A DNA stretch of 64,000 nucleotides from an uncultured Butyricimonas sp. (GCA_944320555.1 CALUHX010000004.1:1-64000), one strand, 5' to 3'; shown: positions 8,575 to 16,498, numbered from the stretch's first letter. Notes: generated by a model from the sequence alone, not told the origin. A program made the numbers and translations.

Positions 8575-9303
8575 TCACTCCGCGACGGCCCGCCCGACAA
8601 GGGCGCGTATGACGACGGAAGCGCAGAAGCAACCAAAAAGCGGGGGTATATAGGAAATCGTGCCGACGGTGGACTTCTTGTTCTCTCCCTCGGAGGCGAC
8701 GACCGCCCGAGGGTCGACAGGCTCGGGAGAGAACACCGCGGAGACTCCCCGGAGGACGCCCAGTTTGCGAAGCCGGGAACGGACGACGCGAGCGAGGGGA
8801 CAGTCGTGAGTGCGGGAAATGTCGGCCACCCGCACTTGCGAGGGATCCATCTTGCCCCCCGCCCCCATGGAACTGACGACAGGAACGCCGTGGCGGACAC
8901 AAGCGGCAAGGAGGGCCACCTTGGGGGCAATAGTGTCAATGGCGTCAACCACGTAATCGAAAGGGCCGGAGGCGAGAAGAGACTCCACGTCGTCCTCTCG
9001 GATAAAACCGCAAACCGCGCGAAGGCGCATGTCCGGATTGATGTCCCGGAAGCGGGCGGCCAAGACTTCCACCTTGGGTCGCCCGACCGCAGAATCGAGG
9101 GCGGGAAGCTGGCGGTTTTTATTCGTGACATCCACACAATCACCGTCGACGACCGTCAACGCGCCCACGCCGGCGCGACACAACAGCTCCGCGGCATACG
9201 CCCCCACGCCCCCCACACCCACAACGAGGACATGGGAGCGCAGCAAACACCCGAGGCGTTCCCGCCCTAATAATAATTCTGTTCTACTCAACCATTCTTC
9301 CAT
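8575..9303 (-). CDS. tcdA: tRNA threonylcarbamoyladenosine dehydratase (ThiF/E1-like)
   Basis: Cytosolic E1-like enzyme that uses ATP to cyclise t6A at tRNA position 37 to ct6A. 242 residues. The Rossmann nucleotide site is VVGVGGVGAYAAELL (28-42), followed by VVDGDCVDVTNKNRQ, the ThiF/TcdA signature, and DAIDTIAPKVALLAAC. The C-terminus ends in a hydrophobic segment as in TcdA. The start overlaps the 3' end of the tatD-like gene by 16 bases, so both are translated from one message. Confidence 0.92.
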   Translation of the reverse strand: MEEWLSRTELLLGRERLGCLLRSHVLVVGVGGVGAYAAELLCRAGVGALTVVDGDCVDVTNKNRQLPALDSAVGRPKVEVLAARFRDINPDMRLRAVCGFIREDDVESLLASGPFDYVVDAIDTIAPKVALLAACVRHGVPVVSSMGAGGKMDPSQVRVADISRTHDCPLARVVRSRLRKLGVLRGVSAVFSPEPVDPRAVVASEGENKKSTVGTISYIPPLFGCFCASVVIRALVGRAVAE

Positions 9304-9950
9304 AAAAACACTTCATTGAAATTAATCCACATTTGACGTTTCAGTTCCCCCAAAGACACCCCCAACCGGGCAGAGGCGGCCTCATAAACAAGGCGGACGG
9401 GGAGAGGACGCTCGTCCGTCTCGAGAAAAAGACAGGCAAGGGGAATCTCCGGCAAGACGCGAAAAGCGTTCGACGAGGGATTCAGCAATGCTCCGCCGAG
9501 GGAAATGTGAAAACCGCAGTCGAGCAGCATGCGAAGAATCCGCTCATTGTTGTTGAAGCCGTGGACAATCCACGGCATTCGAAAACCGCCCGAGCGGCGC
9601 AGGGAGACAAGCTCCGGAAAGGCCCGCACGCAATGCACAATGACAGGCAAACCCCGCGTTTCGGCCAGCCGCGCCTGACGAAGGAACGCCTCCTCCTGCG
9701 CAGACAGAGAAATCGGCAACCGGCGGTCCAAACCACACTCGCCCACGGCCACCACATCCTCCCGCAAAAGAGCCTTGTCCAAAGCCTCCCAGTCACCGGG
9801 AGCGCTCTCCGCCAACCGAACCGGATGAATCCCCGCGGAATAGAACACCCCGGGCGAGGAACCGCCGAAAAGGCCCGTCCCCATGTCCAAGAGAGTCACC
9901 CCCTCCCCGGGAGCATGCGCATGAACGTTAACAAACAGCACGTCTTCCAT
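9288..9950 (-). CDS. TatD-family metal-dependent hydrolase
   Basis: 220 residues, shorter than the usual ~255-265. Metal ligands expected for TatD are seen: the VHAH pair (His10, His12), Glu in VAVGECGLD, His in VIVHCVRA, His in WIVHGFNN and Asp in LETDERPLP. TatD enzymes are nucleases or deoxyribonucleases acting in DNA repair, and this phylum has several paralogues. It is the first gene of a tatD-tcdA unit (16-base overlap). A possible -7 box (TTACTTTG on the minus strand) lies about 25 bases upstream. Confidence 0.88.
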   Translation of the reverse strand: MEDVLFVNVHAHAPGEGVTLLDMGTGLFGGSSPGVFYSAGIHPVRLAESAPGDWEALDKALLREDVVAVGECGLDRRLPISLSAQEEAFLRQARLAETRGLPVIVHCVRAFPELVSLRRSGGFRMPWIVHGFNNNERILRMLLDCGFHISLGGALLNPSSNAFRVLPEIPLACLFLETDERPLPVRLVYEAASARLGVSLGELKRQMWINFNEVFLWKNG

Positions 9951-10256
9951 ATCTCATCGTTTATCAGATGCAAAGTAACAATTTTCACCCCAACCGCGCA
10001 AGAGCTCACAATTTCCACCCCGTCATCTTCCCCCGCCGGCATCACGCATCCCGTCCCTCCATCCCGCAAACATAGTTTCCCCTTCCAAGGCAGAGTCCGT
10101 AGAAAACAATCACTCATGCTCATCCGCCTGTTTTGCGGCCCGCCCTTTGTCGCTGGGGAAAATATAAACACATGCCATTCCAAGACAAGAAGAGCATCCA
10201 AAAAGGAAAGGAGCACGTAAAACACACTTGGAGACAATCTCAACGGATAAACAAAG
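9951..10256. other. Intergenic stretch without recognised genes
   Basis: Roughly 300 bases between the tatD-like gene and the ssrA terminator hairpin. It holds the tatD promoter region near 9975. I see no convincing coding region, repeat or RNA structure in the rest. Confidence 0.5.
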
Positions 10257-10303
10257 GGAGGAAGAAGGACGATTCACCGTCCAACCTTAACCCGTCTTCC
10301 TCC
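10257..10303 (-). terminator. Hairpin downstream of ssrA
   Basis: GGAGGAAGA (10257-10265) pairs with TCTTCCTCC (10295-10303), with an inner GGAC/GTCC pair (10267-10270 / 10279-10282). It begins 16 bases after the mature tmRNA 3' end on the minus strand and is followed by a short T-rich stretch. Probable terminator for ssrA. Confidence 0.6.
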
Positions 10304-10318
10304 GAAAGAGTTTGAAAG

Positions 10319-10718
10319 TGGAGCAGCAGGGAATCGAACCCTGGTCCAAACACGGAATCAATACGCTTTCTACATGCTTAGCTTTTTGTTGGTTTTCGAG
10401 CGTCGCCCGGAAAAAAGCACCCAAACGACACCTTAGCTTCTAAATTTTCGCCCCGGCGCCGAAGCTTCGCAAAGGCTAACCCTGTGTTAACTGCACCCCA
10501 AGTGCCGGGTGGTACAAGGTGGAACCTCCGGCGGGATGTCTTGTCTCCGCTATCCTTGAGCGGAGATTAAGCCTCGACCTACTATGCTTCGATCAGGCAG
10601 CAAGAGCGTAATTTCTTTCGCCAATTATAGTTTTGCGTCCGGGATTAACGGGCCGGCTTCACTACGCCCGACATGCTTACGCACCTATTCTTCATGCTGT
10701 CAAATCCACGTCTGCCCC
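10319..10718 (-). ncRNA. ssrA: Transfer-messenger RNA (tmRNA)
   Basis: One-piece tmRNA of about 400 nt that rescues stalled ribosomes and tags incomplete proteins for ClpXP. The 5' end GGGGCAG (10718-10712) pairs with 3' CTGCTCC plus discriminator A (10319), forming the tRNA-like acceptor stem. The T-arm region GGTTCGATTCC and the 5' TGGATTTGACAGC are hallmark sequences. The resume frame encodes GERNYALAA. CCA is not encoded. A near-perfect promoter lies just upstream and a hairpin downstream. Confidence 0.96.
10593..10622 (-). CDS. tmRNA proteolysis-tag reading frame
   Basis: GGC GAA AGA AAT TAC GCT CTT GCT GCC TGA encodes G-E-R-N-Y-A-L-A-A-stop, the peptide added after the tRNA-borne Ala. 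The ALAA end is the ClpX recognition signal. Arg at position 3 differs from the Asn or Thr I would expect from relatives such as Porphyromonas or Bacteroides. Confidence 0.92.
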   Translation of the reverse strand, partial: GERNYALAA

Positions 10719-10733
10719 ATAGATACGTGGACG

Positions 10734-10765
10734 CAAAGATACGACAATCTTCACAGTTTCCAAAA
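10734..10765 (-). promoter_or_regulatory. ssrA promoter
   Basis: Minus strand TTTTG (10761-10765), a 19-base spacer, then TATCTTTG (10734-10741): an essentially perfect Bacteroidota -33/-7 pair. The mature 5' end is 15 bases beyond the -7 box, consistent with 5' processing of pre-tmRNA. Confidence 0.85.
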
Positions 10766-10823
10766 CCATCCGGAAAAAAGTTGCTACAAAAAAAGTTGCC
10801 ACACATTTTTCAAGGACCGCTTA

Positions 10824-11378
10824 TCATGCGGAAAGATGTTCGACAAGAATTTTCACTCCTATGGCGATAAGAATAATCCCCCCCACCAGCTCCACGTTCA
10901 CCCCCTTGATTCGGCCAAAATGATACCCTCCGCACACTCCCGCAAGCGACAGGACGAAAGTCACCAGTCCGATGAGCAGGGCAGGCAAGCCTATCCCCGT
11001 CTTCAAAAAGGCCATGCTCACGCCGACAGCCAGAGCGTCGATACTGGTGGCCACGCCCAATGTCACCAGCGTCTTCAAAGAGAAAGAGGAAACAGCCTCC
11101 TCGTCCCCGCCGAAAGACTCGTATATCATTTTACCCCCCAGGAATGTCAAAAGAAGGAAGGCAATCCAATGATCGTAGGCCGTGATGTAAGAACTGAATC
11201 CGACACCCAGCGCCCAGCCCAAAAGAGTCATCCCGCCTTGAAAGAGTCCCATCGTGACCGCCAGACGGAGCGACTGCCCCCATCGAAAAGGACGCATCAC
11301 GATTCCGCCACTGACACTCACGGCAAGGCTGTCCATGGCCAATCCCACGGCTATTAACAAAATGGTTCCTGTTCCCAT
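10824..11378 (-). CDS. mntP: Manganese efflux pump MntP
   Basis: 184-residue inner-membrane protein with six hydrophobic segments, exporting Mn2+. The family pattern is clear: an internal repeat of two three-helix halves, each opening with a conserved acidic helix (AVGLAMDSLAVSVSGG and GVATSIDALAVGVSMAF, carrying the Asp residues needed for transport). The start at 11378 gives the family's usual length; a longer frame to 11426 overlaps the promoter. No mntS-like leader or yybP-ykoY riboswitch is visible upstream. Confidence 0.94.
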   Translation of the reverse strand: MGTGTILLIAVGLAMDSLAVSVSGGIVMRPFRWGQSLRLAVTMGLFQGGMTLLGWALGVGFSSYITAYDHWIAFLLLTFLGGKMIYESFGGDEEAVSSFSLKTLVTLGVATSIDALAVGVSMAFLKTGIGLPALLIGLVTFVLSLAGVCGGYHFGRIKGVNVELVGGIILIAIGVKILVEHLSA

Positions 11379-11394
11379 GCGCGAAGATTTTCCG

Positions 11395-11427
11395 CGAATG
11401 TAAACAGAAGTGGCGGAAAGAATCAAA
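11395..11427 (-). promoter_or_regulatory. mntP promoter
   Basis: Minus strand TTTG (11424-11427), a 21-base spacer, then TACATTCG (11395-11402), one mismatch from TAnnTTTG, 16 bases before the ATG at 11378. Confidence 0.55.
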
Positions 11428-11478
11428 AATCTTGCCTACTTTCGCGAAAGAATGATTTATTTATACGCGATATAAATT

Positions 11479-12468
11479 ATGGAACTGCAAACAAAAGTGG
11501 GTATCCCCCGTCCGGATTTCGTGATTGACTACTCGACCCGCATGATGATGCTGGGCTCGTGTTTCACGGAAAACATCGGGGAAAAATTCCGTTACTTCAA
11601 ATTCGACGTCGACGTGAATCCCTGCGGCATCGTGTACAATCCCCTTTCCGCGGCGAACACGCTGCGCCTGCTGCTCGACGGGAAGACCTTCACCCCCGAG
11701 GATTTGATTCTTGTTAACGGGAAATGGGCGAGCCTTTATCACCACGGCGACTTCTCGTCGCCCGACCAGGCGGAGTGCCTCTCCCGCATCAACGACAGAC
11801 TTGAACGGGCCCGCCGCCAACTCGCCGCAGCGGACGCCCTGATTATCACGTGGGGAACAGCGTGGGTGTACGACCATCTCCGCTCCGGCGTCACCGTCGC
11901 GAACTGCCACAAACTTCCCCCGCAAGAATTCAAACGCCGCCGCCTGGACATAGATGAAATCGTGGAGGAATACTCGCGACTGCTCGTGCGAATCCGGGAG
12001 GCAGTTCCATCCATTCGCGTCATATTCACGGTCAGCCCCATCCGCCACTGGAAAGACGGGGCCCACGGCAACCAACTCAGCAAAGCCACGCTGCTCCTCG
12101 CCATCGACGCGCTCCGGGAAAAGTTCCCCGACGTGAGCTATTTCCCGTCCTACGAAATCGTGCTGGACGAACTGCGGGACTACCGTTTCTACGCCGACGA
12201 CATGCTCCACGTATCGCCTTTCGCCGTAAACTATATTTGGGAACGGTTCAAGGAAACCTACCTGCCCGCATCGCTCCACCCCCTCATGGCCCGCGTCGAC
12301 CGCGTCAACAAGGGCGTGAACCACCGACCGTTCGACGCGTCCTCCGAAGAATACCGCCGGTTCGCCCGCAATCTGCTTGCGGAGATGGAAGCCATCACCC
12401 GGAACGCTCCCCGCGCCGACTTCAGTTGCGAACGGGCCGCTCTTCTTGCACGGCTGGAAGCGGAATAA
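11479..12468 (+). CDS. GSCFA-domain protein
   Basis: 329 residues. The defining motif is present as MMLGSCFTENIGEKF (29-43), followed by NPCGIVYNPLSAANTL, and DALIITWGTAWVY; the family is related to SGNH/GDSL esterases, and an HVSPFAVNYIWERF segment carries a conserved His near the C-terminus. No signal peptide, so cytosolic. The substrate is unknown. The 3' end overlaps the convergent SPOR gene by 47 bases. A -7-like TACTTTCG lies about 35 bases upstream, facing away from mntP. Confidence 0.9.
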   Translation: MELQTKVGIPRPDFVIDYSTRMMMLGSCFTENIGEKFRYFKFDVDVNPCGIVYNPLSAANTLRLLLDGKTFTPEDLILVNGKWASLYHHGDFSSPDQAECLSRINDRLERARRQLAAADALIITWGTAWVYDHLRSGVTVANCHKLPPQEFKRRRLDIDEIVEEYSRLLVRIREAVPSIRVIFTVSPIRHWKDGAHGNQLSKATLLLAIDALREKFPDVSYFPSYEIVLDELRDYRFYADDMLHVSPFAVNYIWERFKETYLPASLHPLMARVDRVNKGVNHRPFDASSEEYRRFARNLLAEMEAITRNAPRADFSCERAALLARLEAE

Positions 12469-13009
12469 GGGAGTCACGCAGCAGCAGGAAAAGACTGTCC
12501 CCCACCAACACGCTGTCCTGCTCGGCGACAGGCAGCAAATCACGCACCGAGATGGGCGACTTCACGATATAGGCCCGGGGATATTTTTCCCGCACTTTCA
12601 TCAACGCCGGCAAAGTCTCGATGCGAGAATAAAAATTCCCCACCCGGATTTTAAAATCCGGGTCGAAATATTGCAAGTAAGCCCTGTATTCCGGAAATTC
12701 CTTCTCAAACTTCTCGCAGTAGGAACGAAGCGTGTCAACGTTGGCCGTGTACGAGCTGGCCGACAGGATTTGAATCCGGTATCCCTCGAACGTGCATCCC
12801 TGCCTATAAACGTCGCGGCGCACCTTCAGGAGCTCTCCCAAGCGGGGATCCGCATGAATATTCACTTTCCCGCCTGTCAGCGAGTCCGGCAGCGTCACCT
12901 CTTGCAAGAAATCCCTCTCCACCACATCGGGAACGGGTATCGTGTCCGTCTGGGCCCATCCAAAGCGGACGAGCGCCGACAAGAAAATCGTCATCAATAA
13001 TGCTTTCAT
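12422..13009 (-). CDS. Exported SPOR-domain protein
   Basis: 195 residues. The signal peptide MKALLMTIFLSALVRFGWAQ is followed by a linker and a SPOR domain (about 95-160: GYRIQILSASSYTANVDTLR, then ...DPDFKIRVGNFYSR), which binds denuded peptidoglycan glycan strands at division sites. The start is set by the signal peptide and by a perfect promoter at 13047-13078 that lies inside the longer open frame. The 3' end overlaps the GSCFA gene tail-to-tail by 47 bases. Confidence 0.88.
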   Translation of the reverse strand: MKALLMTIFLSALVRFGWAQTDTIPVPDVVERDFLQEVTLPDSLTGGKVNIHADPRLGELLKVRRDVYRQGCTFEGYRIQILSASSYTANVDTLRSYCEKFEKEFPEYRAYLQYFDPDFKIRVGNFYSRIETLPALMKVREKYPRAYIVKSPISVRDLLPVAEQDSVLVGDSLFLLLRDSLIPLPAVQEERPVRN

Positions 13010-13046
13010 TGGTTCAACTTTGTCTATACGGTTTAATTTCAATGGC

Positions 13047-13078
13047 CAAAGATACATATTATTTGGCAACACGCAAAA
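13047..13078 (-). promoter_or_regulatory. Promoter of the SPOR gene
   Basis: Minus strand TTTTG (13074-13078), a 19-base spacer, then TATCTTTG (13047-13054). The gene starts 37 bases downstream of the -7 box. Confidence 0.82.
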
Positions 13079-13142
13079 GCCGCTCCGCCATGTTTCCCGA
13101 AAACATTCCCCGCAAGAAAATCAATGAAGCGGCAAAACGGTG

Positions 13143-13173
13143 TTTGCGGGCTGACAAATAATTGCTACTTTTG
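13143..13173 (+). promoter_or_regulatory. Promoter of the cysteine desulfidase gene
   Basis: TTTG (13143-13146), a 19-base spacer, then TACTTTTG (13166-13173). It rules out the upstream in-frame start at 13162. Confidence 0.82.
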
Positions 13174-13206
13174 CGGCAAAGAACAATGACCCAAAAAGAC
13201 AATAAC

Positions 13207-14487
13207 ATGAACCAAGTATCGGACAAACAAATCATTGAAATACTCCACCGCGAAGCAGTGGCAGCATTGGGATGCACGGAGCCGGTGGCATGCGCGCTGG
13301 CATGCGCCAAGTGCAGGGAAACCCTCGGGGGCACTCCGGACAGCCTCCGCGCGCAAGTGAGCGGAAACATTTACAAGAACGGGATGGGCGTCGGCATTCC
13401 GGGAACAGGAATGACAGGGCTTCCCATCGCGGCCGCCCTGGGCGCGGTATGCGGCAAAACGGAATACGGCTTGGAAGTGTTGAAAGAGGTGCTCGTCGGC
13501 GACAACCTGCAACAGGCCAAGGCACTCCTTCCCCGCGTCAGTATCGAATTAAAGGAGGACGCCCCGGACAAACTTTACGTGGAAGCGGAAGCCACACGGG
13601 GAACGGACCGCGCCAAAGTGGTCATCATTCACGCCCACACGAACATCGTCTACGTGGAAAAGAACGGGGAAACGATTCTGAAAAACGAATACAAGGTCGA
13701 CAACCAAACCGAGAGCAAAGCCCCCGAATTGAGCGTGAAACGCATCTGGCAATTCATCCATGAAATAGACCCTAAAGAAATCGAGTTCGTCTTGGAAGGC
13801 GCGGAAATGAACAACGCCATATCGGACGCCGGACTGCGGGAAGCTTACGGGTTACAAATCGGACGGACACTAAAAGAGAATATCGACAAGGGTCTTTTGG
13901 AAGACGACCTCCTGAACGAAGCCCTGATCCGGGCCACGGCCGCCTCTGACGCCCGCATGGACGGCTGCCCGAAGCCGGTGATGACAAACTCGGGCAGCGG
14001 CAACCAAGGAATCACAGTGTACATGCCCGTCATCGTGGCCGCCGAAAAACTGGGTTCCTCCCGCGAGCAACTGACACGCGCGTTGGCATTCAGCAACCTG
14101 GTCGCCGCCCACATCCACTATTATCTGGGCCATTTGTCGGCATTGTGCGGAATCATGATCGCCGCCACAGGCGCCGCCTCGGCCATCACGTACCTCATGG
14201 GCGGGGACTACGACAAGGTGGTCAACGCCATCAAGACCATGTGCTCCAACCTCACCGGCATGATGTGCGACGGCGCCAAACAAGGATGCGCGCTGAAAGT
14301 ATACTCCGGAGTATCGGCCGCGGTCCAAGCGGCATTGCTGGCCAGCCGCGGCATCAAGCCTCATAACGACGGCATCGTGGAAGAAGACATCGAGCGCACC
14401 ATTCGCAACGTAGGCCGCGTGGGCACGGAAGGCATGGAAGAGACCGACCGCACCATCCTCAACATCATGTGCCACAAAAAAGGATAA
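13207..14487 (+). CDS. cyuA: L-cysteine desulfidase family protein (UPF0597)
   Basis: 426-residue cytosolic Fe-S enzyme of the L-cysteine desulfidase/serine-dehydratase-alpha-like family, which breaks L-cysteine into pyruvate, ammonia and sulfide. Visible features: Cys23 in the ALGCTEPVACA motif, the NSGSGNQG segment, and the C-terminal cluster IKTMCSNLTGMMCDGAKQGC, whose Cys together with the N-terminal one are the expected 4Fe-4S ligands. Starts at 13186 and 13207 are both possible; 13207 matches the family N-terminus. No CyuP-like transporter or regulator lies beside it. Confidence 0.87.
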   Translation: MNQVSDKQIIEILHREAVAALGCTEPVACALACAKCRETLGGTPDSLRAQVSGNIYKNGMGVGIPGTGMTGLPIAAALGAVCGKTEYGLEVLKEVLVGDNLQQAKALLPRVSIELKEDAPDKLYVEAEATRGTDRAKVVIIHAHTNIVYVEKNGETILKNEYKVDNQTESKAPELSVKRIWQFIHEIDPKEIEFVLEGAEMNNAISDAGLREAYGLQIGRTLKENIDKGLLEDDLLNEALIRATAASDARMDGCPKPVMTNSGSGNQGITVYMPVIVAAEKLGSSREQLTRALAFSNLVAAHIHYYLGHLSALCGIMIAATGAASAITYLMGGDYDKVVNAIKTMCSNLTGMMCDGAKQGCALKVYSGVSAAVQAALLASRGIKPHNDGIVEEDIERTIRNVGRVGTEGMEETDRTILNIMCHKKG

Positions 14488-14516
14488 CCACGCAAGGAGC
14501 CGAGGTGAAATCCTCC

Positions 14517-14608
14517 GGCGGCTTTGCCGCCGCCTCTCCCGCTCCAGGGAATGAGTTGCGGAAGAATGACACTCAGTCTGTCATCCACCTCCGCACAACT
14601 CTTCCCTG
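14517..14608. repeat. Hairpin plus long imperfect inverted repeat
   Basis: GGCGGC-TTT-GCCGCC (14517-14531) is followed by a compound inverted repeat, 14545-14608: outer arms CAGGGAA / TTCCCTG, middle GAGTTG / CAACTC and CGGA / TCCG, and an inner ATGACA / TGTCAT hairpin. There is no clean T-run, so it is not an obvious terminator; it could be a 3' mRNA structure or a small repetitive element. The rest of the 14488-14802 gap shows nothing else. Confidence 0.65.
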
Positions 14609-14802
14609 AGACAAAGGGAGCACCCCGCAGAGGGCACGGGCATGAAAACACATTCCGCCACGACCTCTTTTTTTTCACTCGGCCGACACGCTTCTTGGCA
14701 CATGATTTGTAACATTACTCCAAAAAAACGGAACAGCTATCTTGGGATAACCGATTCTGCCAATAGTGACATTATTTAATTTAAAACAAAGGAGATTTTA
14801 CT

Positions 14803-14925
14803 ATGGGAGCAGCAGGAAACAAAAAACCAAAGAAAAGCAAGGAGAAAAAACACGTGGCGTCCTATCTGGCCGAGGAAGCGACACACGAAACTCCTCTCAA
14901 GAACAAACACACTAACACCAAATAG
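14803..14925 (+). CDS. Small lysine-rich protein, 40 residues
   Basis: MGAAGNKKPKKSKEKK opens a 40-residue product with 11 Lys and a short acidic helix (YLAEEATHET). AAAGGAG 8 bases before the ATG is an unusually good Shine-Dalgarno for this phylum, and the frame is closed by TAG and then a strong terminator 70 bases later, which supports a real gene. I do not recognise the family. It is convergent with cas6. Confidence 0.6.
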   Translation: MGAAGNKKPKKSKEKKHVASYLAEEATHETPLKNKHTNTK

Positions 14926-14993
14926 GGAAACAAGCCAAAAGCGAACACCTTCCAGACGAAGGAAGGGGGAAGCCGGGAGCGGAGTCCCTGTCA

Positions 14994-15033
14994 AAACAAA
15001 AAAAACTGTCAGCTTGACAGTTTTTTTTGTTTT
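14994..15033. terminator. Bidirectional terminator between the small ORF and cas6
   Basis: ACTGTCA (15005-15011), loop GCT, TGACAGT (15015-15021), with an A-run on the left and eight T on the right plus an extended AAAC/GTTT pairing. The stop codon of cas6 (TGA at 15011-15009) is inside the left arm. Confidence 0.93.
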
Positions 15034-15806
15034 TCCAAGACTTCCATGCAGCCGAATCCTTGGCTGTTGAGCCTGCCAATCCCCACATGGTAAGCGATGG
15101 ACAGCAACTCAGGCTCCCCCTCCAATGCGAAACGGCAGAGATAGCCGCGCAATCTCGTGGGCATGCCCGAGGACTGCTTGATCGCTATCACCTTCGACTT
15201 CAGAGAGCCAAGCAGGCGGAAGCGGGTCGGCTCCCATTCCTCTGGCGGAGGACATTTGTGGATGGCCCGGTACTTCTCCACAAGGTTCGCATGAATCAAC
15301 GGCCCGAAAGCGGGATCGTCCGGTGAAAGGTGGCGGGTGGGATTCTTCCGTCGTCCCCGCCGCTCGTCCATGAAAATCGGCGACAACGCGCGGAACTCCA
15401 TTTTCCGGGAAAACTCCACCTCCGGGCAACGCTCCACCGCCTCCACGGAGAAATGGATTTGCGACTTGCGGTCGCCCAGCACGAAAGAGCAGTCGCAGAA
15501 CGTCCCGCTGACAAAAGGCTCCGCCAGTTCCATCGGATAAAACGAGACCACCAACCCTATCCGCTCGCTGCGGATGTCCATGCGGTCGCCTTTCACTTGG
15601 AAGGCGGGCACCTGCAAATGGGAAAAGGTGAACAACTTGAAATTCTTTCCCTCCCCGCAATACCCCCTCTCGTGGAGCCATGCGCCAAAACGGCTGTCGC
15701 TCCTGTTCAGCAGACGGTATATCCACGACGACAACTCATACTGATAGTTCAGCGGAAGCAACGTTCCTTTCTCCCGCTCCACGCGCAACGTCAACCTGAA
15801 CCTCAT
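15009..15806 (-). CDS. cas6: CRISPR-associated endoribonuclease Cas6, without other cas genes
   Basis: 265 residues. Two RAMP/ferredoxin-like halves: MRFRLTLRVEREKGTLLPL at the start, then the FGAWLHERGY helix carrying the candidate catalytic His, KNFKLFTFSHLQ, and the C-terminal glycine-rich loop GIGRLNSQGFGCMEV typical of Cas6. Cas6 cleaves CRISPR precursor RNA within the repeat. No array, Cas1/Cas2 or interference genes are in the window. It lies 3 bases behind a PAS-domain gene in one unit. It may process RNA from a distant array or another transcript. Confidence 0.9.
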   Translation of the reverse strand: MRFRLTLRVEREKGTLLPLNYQYELSSWIYRLLNRSDSRFGAWLHERGYCGEGKNFKLFTFSHLQVPAFQVKGDRMDIRSERIGLVVSFYPMELAEPFVSGTFCDCSFVLGDRKSQIHFSVEAVERCPEVEFSRKMEFRALSPIFMDERRGRRKNPTRHLSPDDPAFGPLIHANLVEKYRAIHKCPPPEEWEPTRFRLLGSLKSKVIAIKQSSGMPTRLRGYLCRFALEGEPELLSIAYHVGIGRLNSQGFGCMEVLEKQKKLSS

Positions 15807-15809
15807 CTT

Positions 15810-16142
15810 TCAGGTCGTTTTGGGCTTGCGCACGTAATGAGGCATCTCGAACGGAATTTCCATCGACAACTCCACCAATCCCCGGAACTCCCCGTTCTCG
15901 TACCAAGGCGTCTGGTAAATCAGCTTCTTCACACCGTTCTTCTCGATGGTGTAGGCGTTCGTCGATTGGTTCGCCATAATGTCGGCCAACTTGCTCCGGG
16001 CCGGCTCGGGATGGCAGTCGTACACATTTTTCCCTTCCAGCCCCTCACCGTTCACTTCGCGCGACCTGTCATTCAAATGCAACAAGTTTCCCTCCTTGTC
16101 GCACACCGTAATCGCCACGTTCACTTCTTTCAAATAATCCAT
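15810..16142 (-). CDS. Single PAS-domain protein, first gene of a cas6 operon
   Basis: 110 residues. A PAS fold covers nearly the whole chain: VAITVCDKEGNLLHLNDRS, the GKNVYDCHPEPARSKL segment with a Cys-His-Pro motif as in DUF438-linked PAS domains, and a C-terminal sheet EFRGLVELSMEIPFEMP. No output domain and no signal peptide. The CHP motif might bind heme, a metal or a small ligand. cas6 follows after 3 bases, so the two are translated together. A -7 box lies at 16168-16175. Confidence 0.85.
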   Translation of the reverse strand: MDYLKEVNVAITVCDKEGNLLHLNDRSREVNGEGLEGKNVYDCHPEPARSKLADIMANQSTNAYTIEKNGVKKLIYQTPWYENGEFRGLVELSMEIPFEMPHYVRKPKTT

Positions 16143-16167
16143 AATCCTTTAATTTTAAAAACCGGGA

Positions 16168-16220
16168 CAAAACTACAACTTTCCAAGCACTCCGCATAAC
16201 TTTCACGGACACTTATGTCC
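16168..16220 (-). promoter_or_regulatory. Promoter and palindrome upstream of the PAS-cas6 pair
   Basis: TAGTTTTG on the minus strand (16168-16175) matches TAnnTTTG, 26 bases before the PAS start. Thirty bases further upstream GGACA-CTTA-TGTCC (16207-16220) is a palindrome with perfect arms and could be an operator. The -33 element is weak. Confidence 0.5.
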
Positions 16221-16261
16221 AAACGAAAAGTCACTTTTATTGAATTTTTTCCTCCGAAAAG

Positions 16262-16292
16262 TTTGCACATTCGGACAAACTCGCTACCTTTG
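16262..16292 (+). promoter_or_regulatory. Promoter of tRNA-Asn
   Basis: TTTG (16262-16265), a 19-base spacer, then TACCTTTG (16285-16292), 18 bases before the mature tRNA 5' end. Confidence 0.85.
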
Positions 16293-16310
16293 CAGCGCTT
16301 TAAGAAAAAT

Positions 16311-16384
16311 TCCTCAGTAGCTCAGTTGGTTAGAGCGGCGGACTGTTAATCCGTAGGTCGTAGGTTCAAGTCCTACCTGGGGAG
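16311..16384 (+). tRNA. tRNA-Asn (anticodon GTT)
   Basis: 74-nt cloverleaf: acceptor TCCTCAG pairs with CTGGGGA, discriminator G; D-arm AGCTCAGTTGGTTAGAGC; anticodon loop CTGTTAA with GTT at 16345-16347; T-arm with GGTTCAAGTCC. CCA is not encoded. Own promoter and terminator. Confidence 0.97.
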
Positions 16385-16387
16385 CAT

Positions 16388-16416
16388 AAAAGAGCCGCTT
16401 TTGTGCGGCTCTTTTT
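16388..16416 (+). terminator. Terminator of tRNA-Asn
   Basis: AAAAGAGCCGC (16388-16398), a 6-base loop, GCGGCTCTTTTTT: an 11-base stem followed by T-run, starting 4 bases after the tRNA. Confidence 0.95.
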
Positions 16417-16498
16417 TCATGACCTCCCGCCTTGTAGAAAAATTCATCGATAAAAATTCCCGATTAGTAGGATATTTATGGAAATATTTCTAATTTTG

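Noticed and set aside
9896-10243. 115-codon minus-strand frame upstream of tatD
   Set aside because: No recognisable domain, and it overlaps the tatD N-terminus and promoter region; treated as noncoding.
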